The translations under genes and the position numbers were made by a program. 64,000 nt of DNA from the NCBI GenBank assembly GCA_022496805.1, contig CM040094.1, positions 4,983,501 through 5,047,500 on the forward strand, written 5' to 3'. The notes beneath the pieces are model-generated. The model did not search any database, was not told where the DNA came from, and worked only from the letters and a program-made list of their open reading frames with translations. This stretch comes from Pohlia nutans. Taxonomy: Eukaryota > Streptophyta > Bryopsida > Bryales > Mniaceae. Shown piece after piece: positions 11,301 through 22,516 of the stretch (positions are counted from its first letter, which is position 1; each line of letters starts with the position of its first letter).

Positions 11301-12245
11301 TATACGGCTTTTGTGTAGAACTACTGTTTAGGCCAGTTTGTTTTGAAGGCCATACTGTACATGGGGATTTCGAGCAATGTTTAGCAATTTTGAGCAATTT
11401 TTGAGAAACTCTGTGAATTGCTTTAGGATTCTTGTGGATGCCATGTACAAAGACATTTTGAGCACCTTGTAAAGATTTTTGAACACTCTCTAGTTCAGTT
11501 GTATAATGTTGACAGTTTAGGATTACACTCAGTAGAGGAACTATACTGTAAGCCAGACAATTTTTGAGAAGTTTCATAGCTATTGTAGTCAAATTGTGTG
11601 TTTAGTTTTGAAGTACGATTATGGTGTTTCATTCTAGCCAATTCTATGGTCATCTGAGCATCAGCACATGTAGGTAATATTTGCTTGCCATTTTGTAGCC
11701 CCTATGTATTGCAATGATAGGATGCGTGTAGTGATCTTAATGCTGAGGAGGAAAACTTGCAGCAGTGGGATCAGACTTCATTAGGTCTGCCCACTTAGCG
11801 ACTATAGTGGAATAAAATTTTAACCTTATGTACTTATAAATGAAGCTTTATGTTTGTATGTTTACTATTATATTAGTCATAATATTTAAGTAATTTTCTA
11901 AACATTTTTTTCTCTTTTTTATAATTTTATTTTGCTGAACAAAGTGAAACAAAGAAAACTTAGAATGTTTGTAATAGAGTTACTTATAAGAAGTAACTGT
12001 GATTAGAACGCTCGCTCAAGGAAACCATATGAGCTACACACCCTATTGGCATGATAGACTTATCACAACTGACTAATATTCCTGACTTATACAACTTAGC
12101 TATCAAATAGCAATCGCTTATTGCATACTCCCTAGCTGATTTTTATATGTTCATGGCTTTGTCAAGAATGTGATCACATGATGAGTGGTATTTTTTTTGA
12201 AGATTGGTTCTTAAAATATGTTCTACTCTCTAATATTTTCATAGG
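11301..12245. other. No gene seen
   Basis: AT-rich spacer in the outer MULE between the 59-bp repeat and the 80-bp satellite. A - strand frame of 123 codons (11221-11592) has no recognisable motif and overlaps the repeat. I see no RNA gene or clear element ends. Confidence 0.4.
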
Positions 12246-13744
12246 GTCGGGTCCCACTTATGAAAATGCGAGTGTACTAATGCGCTGTGGCGCCACTGAT
12301 GTGTGCGATCGAGTGATGCGCTCGTAATGCGAGTAATGCAAGTGTACTAATGCGGTAATAGCGCTTGTGATGCATGCGATAGCTCTTGAGCGTGCCAGTG
12401 ATGTACCAAGCTGAGGGGAGACTATAATCAGGGGCCGAGTCCGACAGTTCATTCAGCCACTGAATTGTGCGAGTGATACACCAATATAAGGGGAGACCAT
12501 AATGAGAGGTTGGGTCCAAAATTCCATTCAGACACTGAATTGTGCAAGTAATGCACCAAGCTGAGGGATGACAAGAATCATGGGTCGTGTCCGACACTCT
12601 ATTTTTCCATTGAATTGTGCTTGTGATGCATGAGCTGTAGGAAGACCATAATTAGGGTTTGGGTCCGACCTCTCATTGAGGATGCTGAATTGTGCTTGTG
12701 ATGCACCAGCTCTGGGAGACCATAATCAGAGATTCAGGCTCGACTAGTCATTGAGCCACTTAGTTGTGCGACTGACGCACCAGCTCTTGGGAGACCATAA
12801 TCAAAGATTTGGGTCCCACCTCTCATTGAGGATGTTGAGTTGTACTTATGATGCACCAGCTCTGGGGAGACTATAATCAGAGATTCAGGTCCAACTGGTC
12901 ATTGAGCCACTAAGTTGTGCGAGTGGCGCACCAGCTCTAGGGAGACCATAATCAGAGATTCGGGTCCGACGCCTCATTGAGAATGTTGAGTTGTGCGAGT
13001 GACGCACCAGCTCTAGGGAGACCATAATCAAAGGTTCGGGTCCGACGCCTCTCCAATATACCATTGGAAAAGTCTTTTCAAGACGTTTCTAACGATATAT
13101 TACACGCCCAAAACTGCCAAATATTGAATTCGTAAACAGAAAAACCAAAGCTGTGGGAAGGCCAGCTCAGTAATTTGAGTGATGCATGAGCTGTGGGATG
13201 CCCATAATCAGGGGCTTGGGTCTGACATTCCTTTTAGCCAGTGAGCAATTTGAGTGATACAAGAGCTGAGGGATGCCCATTATCAGAGGTTCGGGTCCGA
13301 CACTCCATTTAGCCATTGAGTTTTGCTTGTGATTCACCAAGCTAGGGGATGCCCATAATTAGGAATCGGGTCCGACACTCCATTTTGCCACTGAGTAAGT
13401 TGAGTGATGCATGAGCTGAGGGATGCCCATTATCATAGGTTCGGGCCCGACACTCCTTTTAGCCAGTGAGTAGTGCATGTCATTCACCAAGCTAAGGGAT
13501 GCCATAATCAGAGGTTCGGGTCCAACACTCCATTTAGCCACTGAGTTTTGCTTATGATTCACGAAGCTAACGGATGCCCATAATTAGGAATCGGGTCCGA
13601 CACTCCATTTAGCCACTGAGTAATTTGAGTGATGCATGAGCTAAGGGATGTCCATTATCAGAGGTTTGGGTCCGACACTCCATTTAGCCACTGCGTAATT
13701 TGAGTGATGCTTGAGTTGTGGGATGCCCATAATCAGGGGTTCAA
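12246..13744. repeat. About 80-bp minisatellite with GGTCCGAC core, block 1
   Basis: Degenerate tandem units of about 75-85 bp, each holding 'gatgcaccagct' or 'gatgcatgagct', then 'gggatgcccataatcag', then 'gggtccgac' and 'tttagccactgag'. Roughly 15 or more copies. Long ORFs on the - strand translate this unit repeatedly and are not genes. The same family returns at 14166-14445 and 16505-17587. Confidence 0.85.
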
Positions 13745-14165
13745 GTCAAACACCTCTCTTAAGGGGGTTTAATATACCATTGGATAGGTGCTTTCAGGAC
13801 CTTTCCAACGATATATTACACGCCCAAAACGGCCAAATATTGAGTTCGCAAACAAAAAACAATCCTGCGAGCCGGTCAGAATTTAGTCGTTGGGTCCGAC
13901 ACCTCTCCTAAGGGGGTTTTATATACCATTCGAAAGGTGCTTTAAAGACCTTTTCAACGGTATATTACACGCCCAAAACTGCCAAATATTGAGTTCGCAA
14001 ACAGAAAACAGTCCTGCGAGCCGGTCAGAATTTAGTCGTCGGGTCCGACACCTTCCCTAGGGGGTATTATATACCATTGGAAAGGTGCTTTCAGGACCTT
14101 TCCAGCGGTATATTACACGCCCAAAACTGCCAAATATTGAGTTCGCAAACAGAAAAACAGACAAA
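13745..14165. repeat. About 150-bp tandem repeat, three copies
   Basis: Three copies of a longer unit containing 'ttatataccattggaaagg', 'tattacacgcccaaaac' and 'gagttcgcaaacagaaaa', embedded in the 80-bp minisatellite. A fourth partial copy is at about 13050-13145. Each unit ends at a 'gggtccgac' motif, linking it to the flanking satellite. Confidence 0.8.
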
Positions 14166-14450
14166 CCAAGCTGAGGGATGCCATAATCAGGGGTTCGGGT
14201 CTGACCTCTCATTTAGCCACTGAGTTGTGCTTGTGATGCACAAATATGAGGGATGCCCATAATCATGTGTCGGTTCCGACACTCCATTTAGCCACTGACT
14301 TGTGCGATTGATGCACCAAGCTAAGGGATGCTATAATCAGGGGTTCGGGTTTGACCTCTCATTTAGCCATTGAGTTGTGCTTGTGATGCACCAAGCTGAG
14401 GGATGCCCATAATCATGTGTCGGGTCCAACACTCCATTTAGTTATGAATG
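14166..14450. repeat. 80-bp minisatellite, continuation
   Basis: Four further copies of the 'ccaagctgagggatgcc ... gggtc(c/t)gac' unit after the 150-bp repeats. Confidence 0.75.
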
Positions 14451-16504
14451 CCACATGACTCAATTCAAAACCCAATGGTTCAAAAATGAACTTGCCCTCG
14501 TCCTCGCGTTGCTCACCATGTCATCCCTTCTGATGTGTCGGACCCAACACGTCCTCAGTAGCCCCTGCCCCTCATACTACGTCACTCGCCCTCACTCTGA
14601 TGTCTCGGACCCGCCATTGGCCCCTCACCCCGCGTGGCCGCGTCACTCACCCTCGCGACACTCACGCTGGCCGTCGCCCTCGTCCCCTACCCTGTCATGA
14701 CCCACACGCCCTGGCCCTTCTAATGCTACGGACCCGACACCCTCACTGTGAGAGCACGATACTGCTCTCTTGTTTTGTTATTGTTTATTTGTTACTTTTA
14801 TAAATATAATGTTAACAAGCAATGTCATCTTGAGGTAATTTGACGAAATTTAAGTTAATTAAGTTGTGAATACAATATGCATGTTAGAGGATAGTTGTTG
14901 CAAGGCCTTGGGTAGGTCGTTTGGCACTAATTTAAACTTTAGGTTAGATTTAGTGTGGAAGGACTAGGGAAGGTTTAGCCCCCTAGTGGATCCAATGAAG
15001 GATGGAGAAGGACTAGAGGAGGGAAGATCTCTCCTAGTGAATCCTAAAATTAGGAATAGGGGTATTTGCTTAATTTAGAGTTGAGTGTTTTACCGTGGGC
15101 CTTGCGCAATTAGCTTTTAATGTTCATGTTTGTGTTTATGGCGTGATTGTCTTGGTTTCGTTCATTTAACTTCGTGGTGGTATTTGTGAGTTACATTTAT
15201 TCGTGGAAGTGCTTCAAGATGGAGCGCCGTGGAGGTTGGAGCTTCATTCATCCGTCATTCCGTCAACGCCTTAAATTAGGGCTTTTAAGCCTTAGGGTTA
15301 GGGTGAGCCGCCTCTTTGGCGGCTCCTTCTTTTGTACTTAAGAGCTTGTTTTCAAACTTCAAAATCAATCCCTCTCATTGTTTATCAATTCATCTTGTTT
15401 CTCATTCTTCTCTCTTTGTGATGGCTAATTGATAGGAGAAGGAAGGTCTTAGGCCTCCTTTTCACTCCTCTTGATCTCCTCCTCCATTGTGTTAGTAGTT
15501 GCTTTGAACTCAAGTAGAGTTTGATGTCTTTTGTTAATCTCCATTGAAGGTCTCTCGGTTTATTCCCCATCAGTCCCTCGTTTCTTGTTCAAGTTCTTTG
15601 AGATTTCTAGGGTAGGTAGCTTGTGAGTAGAGCTTTCCATTGGTATATGGCACGTCTAATTCCGAGTTATAGGGAGTGAGATATTGCCTCCCAAAGTTGG
15701 GGGTGTCAAAGGAGTTTCCCAACCGGCGGTTAGAAGAAATAGCCTCAGTTTTTTAGCAATCAGTCCTAGGGTTTTGATCCTATGCATTTGAGATTTTGAG
15801 GGTGAATGCATAATCAACTTAGCTTTCTAAAAAGCTAAGGCACGCCCCAATTCAAGCTAGGATGGAGAAATGGCGACCTAAAAACTGAAAGGCACTTCTA
15901 TGTGGTCCGGGGGGTCTTTCCTTCTCATTTTTTTCTTGTTCCCCATCCTCTTCTTGTCTTCTTCTCTCCCTTGTTCTACTCTTCATGTAATTTTGTTTTA
16001 ATAACCCCTTGTGATCGAATTCCACCTCCATGGTGGTTTTTGAGCTCACACACACGCCCTGGCCTCTTTCATCAGATGGCGCAATTTTAATTCAAAGGGG
16101 AGGGTTTAGGGTTCTAGTTTACCTCGCAGCTAGGCTCGATGACGCTCGTGGGAGAGCTCAGTGGCTGCACCTGAGCAACTGGTTCTTACACAACGACTCG
16201 TTCCTAGTTTCCTACACATCAATGAGAGGTTGAGTAAAACCCACCACTCAGGACACTTGGGATTCATACAGCTGGAAACATCAAGCACCTGGGACTGGCA
16301 ACAATAATTGAGAAACACAGAACCTTAAAGTACAAGAATAAAATTTGATGAGGGGATGCAAATGAGAACGTGCAAAGCTGCGCTTGAGGGTGCAAGCACC
16401 TGCACTTGAAGATGCAAGCAACCAATTTAGGGTTTAGGGCGAGTTAGGACCATAAACCCTCGTTGTCAATTACCTAAACATTCAAGATCACTAGGGTTCA
16501 CAAG
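14451..16504. other. Spacer without recognised gene; C-rich then AT-rich
   Basis: 14490-14750 is C-rich, with diverged 'cggacccgacac'-type motifs (the inverse of the satellite core). 14760-16500 holds short open frames on both strands without recognisable domains, and a few pyrimidine-rich stretches with 'gcctcccaaagttgggg' that could be debris of an LTR element. I found no paired termini or protein similarity, so nothing is called. Confidence 0.35.
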
Positions 16505-17587
16505 CATTCTCACTGACGGGTGCGATTGATGCACCAACTGAAGGATGCCATAATCAAGGGTTCGGGACCGACAGGTGCAACTGAGCAACTAAGTTGTGCA
16601 AGTGACGCACCAGCAGTGGGAGACCATAATCAGTGTTTGAGTCCAACCTCTCATTGAGGATGCTGAGATGTGCGAGTGATGCATGAGTTGTGGGAAGACC
16701 ACAATTAGGGTTTGGGTCCAACTTCTCATTTAGCCACTTGTATTCTATGTGTATACTTCTCATTGAGCCACTTGTATACTCATTTAGTACTTGTATACTA
16801 CGTGAATATGGATGAGCTGAAGGATGCCCATTATCAAAGGTTCGGGTCCAACACTCCGTTTTGCCACTGAGTAATTTGATTGATGCACGAGCTCTGGGAT
16901 GCCTATTATCAGAGGTTTGGCCGTTCGGGTCCGATACTCTATTTAGCCACCGAGTAAGTTCAGTGATGCATGAGCTGTGGGATGTCTATTGTCAGAGGTT
17001 TGGGTCCAACACTGCGTTTAGCCACTGAGTAATTTGAGTGACGCATGAGCTGAGGGATGCCCATTATCAGAGGTTCGGGTCCGATACTCCGTTTAGCCAC
17101 TAAGTAACTATTTCATTGATGCATGAGCTCTGGGATGCCCAATATCAGAGGTTGGGGTCCAACACTCCGTTTAGCCACTGAGTAATTTGAATGATGCATG
17201 AGCTGAGGGATGCCCATTATCAGAGGTTCGGGTCCGATACTCCGTTTTTCCACTGAGTACTTTGATTGATGCATGAGCTCTAGGATGCCTAATATCAGAG
17301 GTTCGGGTCCGATACTCTGTTTAGCCACTGAGTAAGTTGAGTGATGCATGAGCTGTGGGATGCCCATTATCAGAGGTTCGGATCCAACACTCCGTTTTGC
17401 CACTGAGTAATTTGAGTGATGCATGAGCTGTGGGATGCCCATTATTAGAGGATCGGGTCCAACACTCGATTTTGCCACTAAGTAATTTGATTGATGCATG
17501 AGCTCTGGGATGCCCATTATCAGAGGTTTGGGTCTGATACTCCGTTTAGCCACTGAGAAATTTGAGTGATGCATGAGCTGTGGTCAA
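16505..17587. repeat. About 80-bp minisatellite with GGTCCGAC core, block 2
   Basis: Ten or more units with 'gatgcatgagctgaggg', 'atgcccattatcagagg', 'gggtccgatactccg' and 'tttagccactgagtaa'. These are more uniform than block 1, especially 16795-17587. A 153-codon - strand frame (17113-17574) is the repeat read in one frame and is rejected as a gene. Confidence 0.85.
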
Positions 17588-18494
17588 TAGTCCATGAAAC
17601 CTTCAATTGGACCTAAGGTTTCGAAAGTATCTTGTAGGTGAAGAAGTCACAGAGGTTGCATCGAAGAAGGTCACTACTTAGGGCAAGGCTGCATCTACTA
17701 CTACTGGAGGAGACACGGCGATGACTGATCTCCACAGTGTCTCCCTTCTACTTTCTCAGATCCGGGTGCAGCAACCGAGTCCCCCTACTTTATCAGAGCC
17801 TGCACCTAGTGAGTTTAGTTCGCAAGCCACGGTCATCAACGTTTCCATTCTCGAGCAACAACATTTTTTTGAGGTTCAAAAGTTTGCTGTCATGTTCTCC
17901 TTCTCGTTCTTGTAGCTTCCGTGGAGTGCCATCTGTGCGTGGACATGCAGACATGGTGATTGCAGACCTATTAGAGGGTCTACCGGTGTCAAATATCTCG
18001 ATGCCATTATCTGTGGTACCTACTTGGAATATGAAGTTTGAGGACTATTTGCAGGAGTTGTTCGACTTTGCTGATGAGATTCTACATGATAATGGCGTAC
18101 TGCTGCTCTTCTTACCGTTTGACAATGGCGAGTTCCTTGATGACATTGAGACCTTTTTTGACGCTTTTGGATTTGCAATCTGCAAAGAGTGGATTGGGGT
18201 TAACTACATGCCAAGCTCTTTGCAAGTCCGGCGAAGAGTTGGAAACTGCCTTCATATGCGGAAGATATTGCACAGTTGCAAGCATTGGAAGCATCTCCAC
18301 CTCCTATGTAAGAACCTCCCCCAAAGTATGACTCTCGTGTTTTAAAGTATTTAGATGTTGCAGCTGAGGTTGATTTTGATCTAACTGTGTCTCAATTTCA
18401 ACCTAGTGAAGCGGAGGAAAGCTCAATGTTGCAATGCACGAGCATCATTAATAATGGTTTGATTTATGTAGATGATGAGGCGATTAGTGAATAG
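17588..18494 (+). pseudogene. Decayed ParB-methyltransferase-like gene (outer MULE)
   Basis: Diverged copy of parts of the inner gene (26264-39725). A short piece resembles its fourth exon (around 35455-35510), then come the methyltransferase-like exon with an internal deletion and the final exon ending 'YVDDEAISE' at a TAG. Frameshifts and stops break the frame (for example TAG soon after 'KKVTT'). The motif-IV-like site reads ADLLEGLP where the inner copy reads ADLPEGLP. The AdoMet-binding segment and its introns are deleted. It has the same strand and the same place relative to the MULE terminus as in the inner element. Confidence 0.85.
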
Positions 18495-18559
18495 CCCTCA
18501 TCAATATTGTATTTCCTTGCAAATAAATTATATATCTAGTATGTGGCATTGGTTTTTAT

Positions 18560-19207
18560 ATTGTCAAGGTGCTGGTTTTCATGTTGGAGTTAGGTTGTGG
18601 TGTGAGTAAATGATTCAGGCTTTGGTGTGAGTATCATCGCGTGGAGTGGTTGGAGTAACGGAGTCAGGCTGTGGTTTGAGTAGCGCGAGTCAAGCTGTGG
18701 TGTGAATGGCGTGAGTCATGCCGTGGTGAGACTTATTCGAGTGAGTTGTGGTGCGAGTAACGCGAGTCAGGTGGTGGTTGGGTCCGAAGCTTGATCTGGT
18801 TGTTTGGTCACAATAATTCATATTGTGCTCGGGTCATCGGCTGTGTTGTGGGTTTAGAAATCAGGCTTATGGTGGAAGTATAGGGAGTTATGTTGTGGTG
18901 CGAATCAGTCTGAGTGTTGTGAGCAATGGAGTTAGACTGTAGAGCGAGTAGCGCGAGTCAGGCTCTAATGGTGAATATCGCAAGTATCGCGTAGGTGCAA
19001 GAAACACGTAGGTGTGAGTAACGCGAGTCATTTGTGGTGTGAGTAACGAAATGAGGCTGTGGTGTGAGTAACGCAAGTCGGGCTGTATGGTATGAGTTAC
19101 TTAGAGTCAGACTGTGGTCTCTCAAAAATGCGTGTCCGCCGTGTCAGGCTTTGGTGTGAGTATCGGAGTCATCTTTGGTGTGAGTGTGGCATTCAACGCG
19201 CTGTGTG
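18560..19207. repeat. About 26-bp minisatellite (GTGTGAGTAACGCGAGTCAGGCTGTG), left part
   Basis: Degenerate units with 'gtgtgagtaacgcgagtcag' and 'gctgtggtg'. This satellite lies after the methyltransferase-like remnant of the outer MULE. It continues at 21119-21975 and 40517-40745, having been split by a TIR element and by the inner MULE. Confidence 0.8.
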
Positions 19208-21118
19208 AGTAATGCATCAGGAATTTCGGACCCTACTGATTCCACACGATTTCAGTGCGATTTCCGATATTTCAAGGGTTCGTACAGTTTTCGCACTGAT
19301 TCCGCATCGTTGCGTCATTCATCGCAACTACACTGATATGACACGATGTTCGTACAAGCGGATACAGTACTAATTCGACACGATTGATACATCTATTGAA
19401 AACGTATGAATTCAGCACTCTTTATAGTTGTCAAATGTCGTGTTTTAATCGTCTTTAAAACTACACTGCTTCAGTGCGTTTTTCGTGCGACATCATCTTT
19501 TCCATATCTAGATTTTATTTTCTTTCTATATCTAAATTTGATCAAAATAATATTATTAAAAATTATTAAATAAAATATTTAAAAAATATTTTCTTGCTAC
19601 CCACTTTAACTACACGGAAATTGCCCGAACCCACGGTGGGGCCCACCATGGCTTCCCAAGCTCTATCACCGACGGTGGGATTTGAACTCACAACCTCCCC
19701 ATTGTCAACCAAGCTCCAAACCACCAAATCACCACAAACCCTCTATGCATAGAATGGAACTTTTTTGGTAATTATAAAAGATTGAAACCATTGGCAATTT
19801 TTTGCCATGTGTATATAATTCTTTTTGCAAATTTTTTTTTGCACTAGATTATGCAGGGCTTTTTCTATATACAGGATTTTTTTCATAATATTTTGAATTT
19901 TGGAATTTTTTGCCAAAATCGTGATGGCAGATCATGGCTGTGAGCTGTTTTATTTTTTCAGCGGACTTTGAATGTTTTTAACTATGTGAAAAAAACTTTT
20001 TTTCCAAATTTTTTTCTGCACTAGATTATGCAGGACTTTTTCTATATATAGGATTTTTTTCATAATATTTTGAATTTTTGAATTTTTTGCCAAAATCGTG
20101 ATGGCAGATCATGGCTGTGAGCTGTTTTCTTTTTTTCAGCGGACTTTGAATGTTTTTAACTATGTGAAAAAAAACTTTTTTCCAAAATAATTTTGCACTA
20201 GATTATGCAGGACTTTTTCTATATATAGGTTTTTTTTCCTAATGTTTTGAATTTTTTTAGTTTTTTGCCAAAATCGTGATGGTAGATCATGGCTGTGAGC
20301 TGTTTTCTTTTTTTCAGCCGACTTTGAATGTTTTTAACTATGTGAAAAAAAAAAAAATTCCAAATTTTTTTTTTGCTCTAGATTATGGAGGACTTTTTCT
20401 ATATCTATGATTTTTTTCATAATACTTTTAATTTTTTAATTTTTTGCCAAAATCGTGGTGGTTGTGAGCTATTTTTTTTTTGCTCCTATGATGAAAAGTA
20501 CAATGATAACCAATAATACCAAATTTGAATTCTAAAAATATAAAATGTTATTTCTTTGAAATTTTAATGTGTATTGCTTCTAAACTCTATAAATGTAGAT
20601 CTAAAAATGTTTTGGGAAATTAAACCGTAAGTATAATTTAAAGAAGATTCTTGGAATATTCCAACATATTCCAAAATAATATAAAATAATTTGAAAGATT
20701 CCAAAAGATTCCAAAAGATTCCAAAATAATTCAAAATATATATTAAAATATTGTACACGGATGTCGTACGAAAATAATTTGCATTATAATAGATACTGAA
20801 ATCGCACGAATATAGTAAAAGGCATTAATATGATACGTATACGATACTCAATCCGCATTAACTAAAACCGCATGTTATCCGTGTCTTATTAGCCATATAA
20901 TGTAGATACACGATTAACGCACGGATTCCGCCAAGCACGACTTTCGTGCGGAAACAACACTTTTGTTATAATCATTGAAAAGACACTACATCAACATCTT
21001 AGTAATGCATGTCAGTTCCGTACGATAACGACACTTCTAAATGCACGTATGACGTGCGGAATCAGTGTTTAATGATAAACGCACTGAAATCGTGCAGAAT
21101 AAGTGGGGTCTGAAATTC
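19208..21118. mobile_element. Unclassified TIR element, copy 1 (about 1.9 kb)
   Basis: Left end AGGAATTTCGGACCC..., right end ...GGGTCTGAAATTCCT, inverted for about 40 bp with some mismatches. Interior: a segment at about 19640-19740 with an inverted pol III B-box-like 'ggatttgaact', then four tandem copies of an approximately 120-bp unit ('ttttgccaaaatcgtgatgg ... tcagcggactttgaatg') at 19900-20480, then an AT-rich tail. No transposase. Copy 2 is at 42783-44908. I could not define a target duplication, so the superfamily is open. Confidence 0.7.
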
Positions 21119-21975
21119 CTACTGTGAAATTAGGCTGTGGTGTGTGAGTATCGCGAGTCAGGCTGTATGGTGTGAGTAACGCATTCAACGCGTGGTGTGA
21201 GTAACAAAGTTAGGCTGTGGTGTGAGTAACGCGAGCCAAGCTGTGTTACGAGTGACGCGGGTCAAGCTGTGGTGCGAGTATAGGGTGGTCTTGGTGTTCG
21301 TGTGGTCATGCTATGTGTTCATGTTGGCCAAGTGAAGGTCTTGGTGCGAGTCAGGCTTGTCTGGTGTGTTGCAAGAAATGCATAGGGCCATGGTGTGAGT
21401 AGCGGATTCAGGCTGTGTTGCAAGTAATGCGAGTCAGGCTATGGTTGGAGCGTAGGCTGGTCTTCGTGTTTGAGTGGTGAGAGTCATGTGTTCATTTTGG
21501 CCAAATGGCAAGTGCAACACGTGGTACGAGTAACGCGAGTCAACTTTGTTGCAAGAAATGCAACGAGGAAATGGTATGAGTAGCGGAGTCAGACTGTAGT
21601 GTGTGAGTAATGGAGTCATCTGTGGTTTGAGTGTAACGTGAGTCAGACTATGATGTGGGTAATTGAGTCAACTGTGTTGTGAAAGTATCGCGAGTCAGGC
21701 TTTCGTTTGAGTAACTTAGAGTCAGCTGTGGTATGAGTAAAGTGTTCAACGTGTGATGTGAGTAACGGAGTCAGGTTATGTTGTGTGAATAACACGAGTC
21801 AAGCTTTGGTGTGAGTAACGGAGTCAGGCTATGGTGTAAGTAACACGAGTCAGTATGTGTTGCGAGTAACGGAGTCAGGCTGTGGTGTGAGTAACATGAG
21901 TCACGCTGTGTTCCGAGTAACGCGAGAGAGGCTGTGGTGCGAGTCTAGGCTTGTATTGGTGTTCATGTGGTCATA
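21119..21975. repeat. About 26-bp minisatellite, middle part
   Basis: Continuation of the 18560-19207 array. It contains the paralogous 'tatgtgttcatgttggcc' unit near 21308 that shows what the inner MULE insertion site looked like before insertion. Confidence 0.8.
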
Positions 21976-22516
21976 TCATGTGTTCGGACGTGTCTACTAT
22001 GTGAGCGGTGAGCGGAGAGCGGAGAGCAGAGAGCAGAAAAAAAGGGAGCCAAGAGCAGAAATTTGGGAACATAATTTATAAATAGAATTTTTTAACTAAT
22101 TTTAGAAGAAATTTTCAGAATATTCTAATATCCAGTGGAATATTCTCTTATTAATAGAATATCCGAATATTCATATTTTTAAGAAAATAATATTGACCTA
22201 TGACCGTGGGTTGAAACGTGGTAAAATGGCATTTGATTTACACTTTTCTTTCAACCGCATGATTTTTTTATTTCAGGGTTTATTGCATATTCCATCAATT
22301 TTCGGTTTAGGGTGTCGTCAAAGCTGTGAGTGAACACATACACTTGTTTGGAAGTTGATGCAGTAAATACAAAACTTTAGCATGTGACAAAGAATTTTGA
22401 TATAATAATAGATAGAAGAAACTTTATATTGCTGAAATCGTCAGATAAGCCTGGAACATAAATGGTAGGTCATTGGACTCCATTGAATGTACTATGGGAT
22501 ACTTCTATAGTGACTC

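Noticed and set aside
11021..11404. Overlapping + strand frames repeating 'FYWQKHGFGEI'
   Set aside because: Direct translation of the 59-bp tandem repeat in several frames.
14761..16504. Possible Ty3-type LTR
   Set aside because: Some LTR-like base composition, but no paired repeat, primer site or coding remnant was found.
17113..17574. 153-codon - strand frame with a repeating 'MGIPQLMHHSNYSVAKRS' pattern
   Set aside because: It is the 80-bp minisatellite read in one frame; unit length drift and lack of any family make a protein unlikely.
12246..17587. Regular repeats considered as a CRISPR array
   Set aside because: Units are degenerate and contiguous with no unique spacers, and the context is a eukaryotic nuclear genome.
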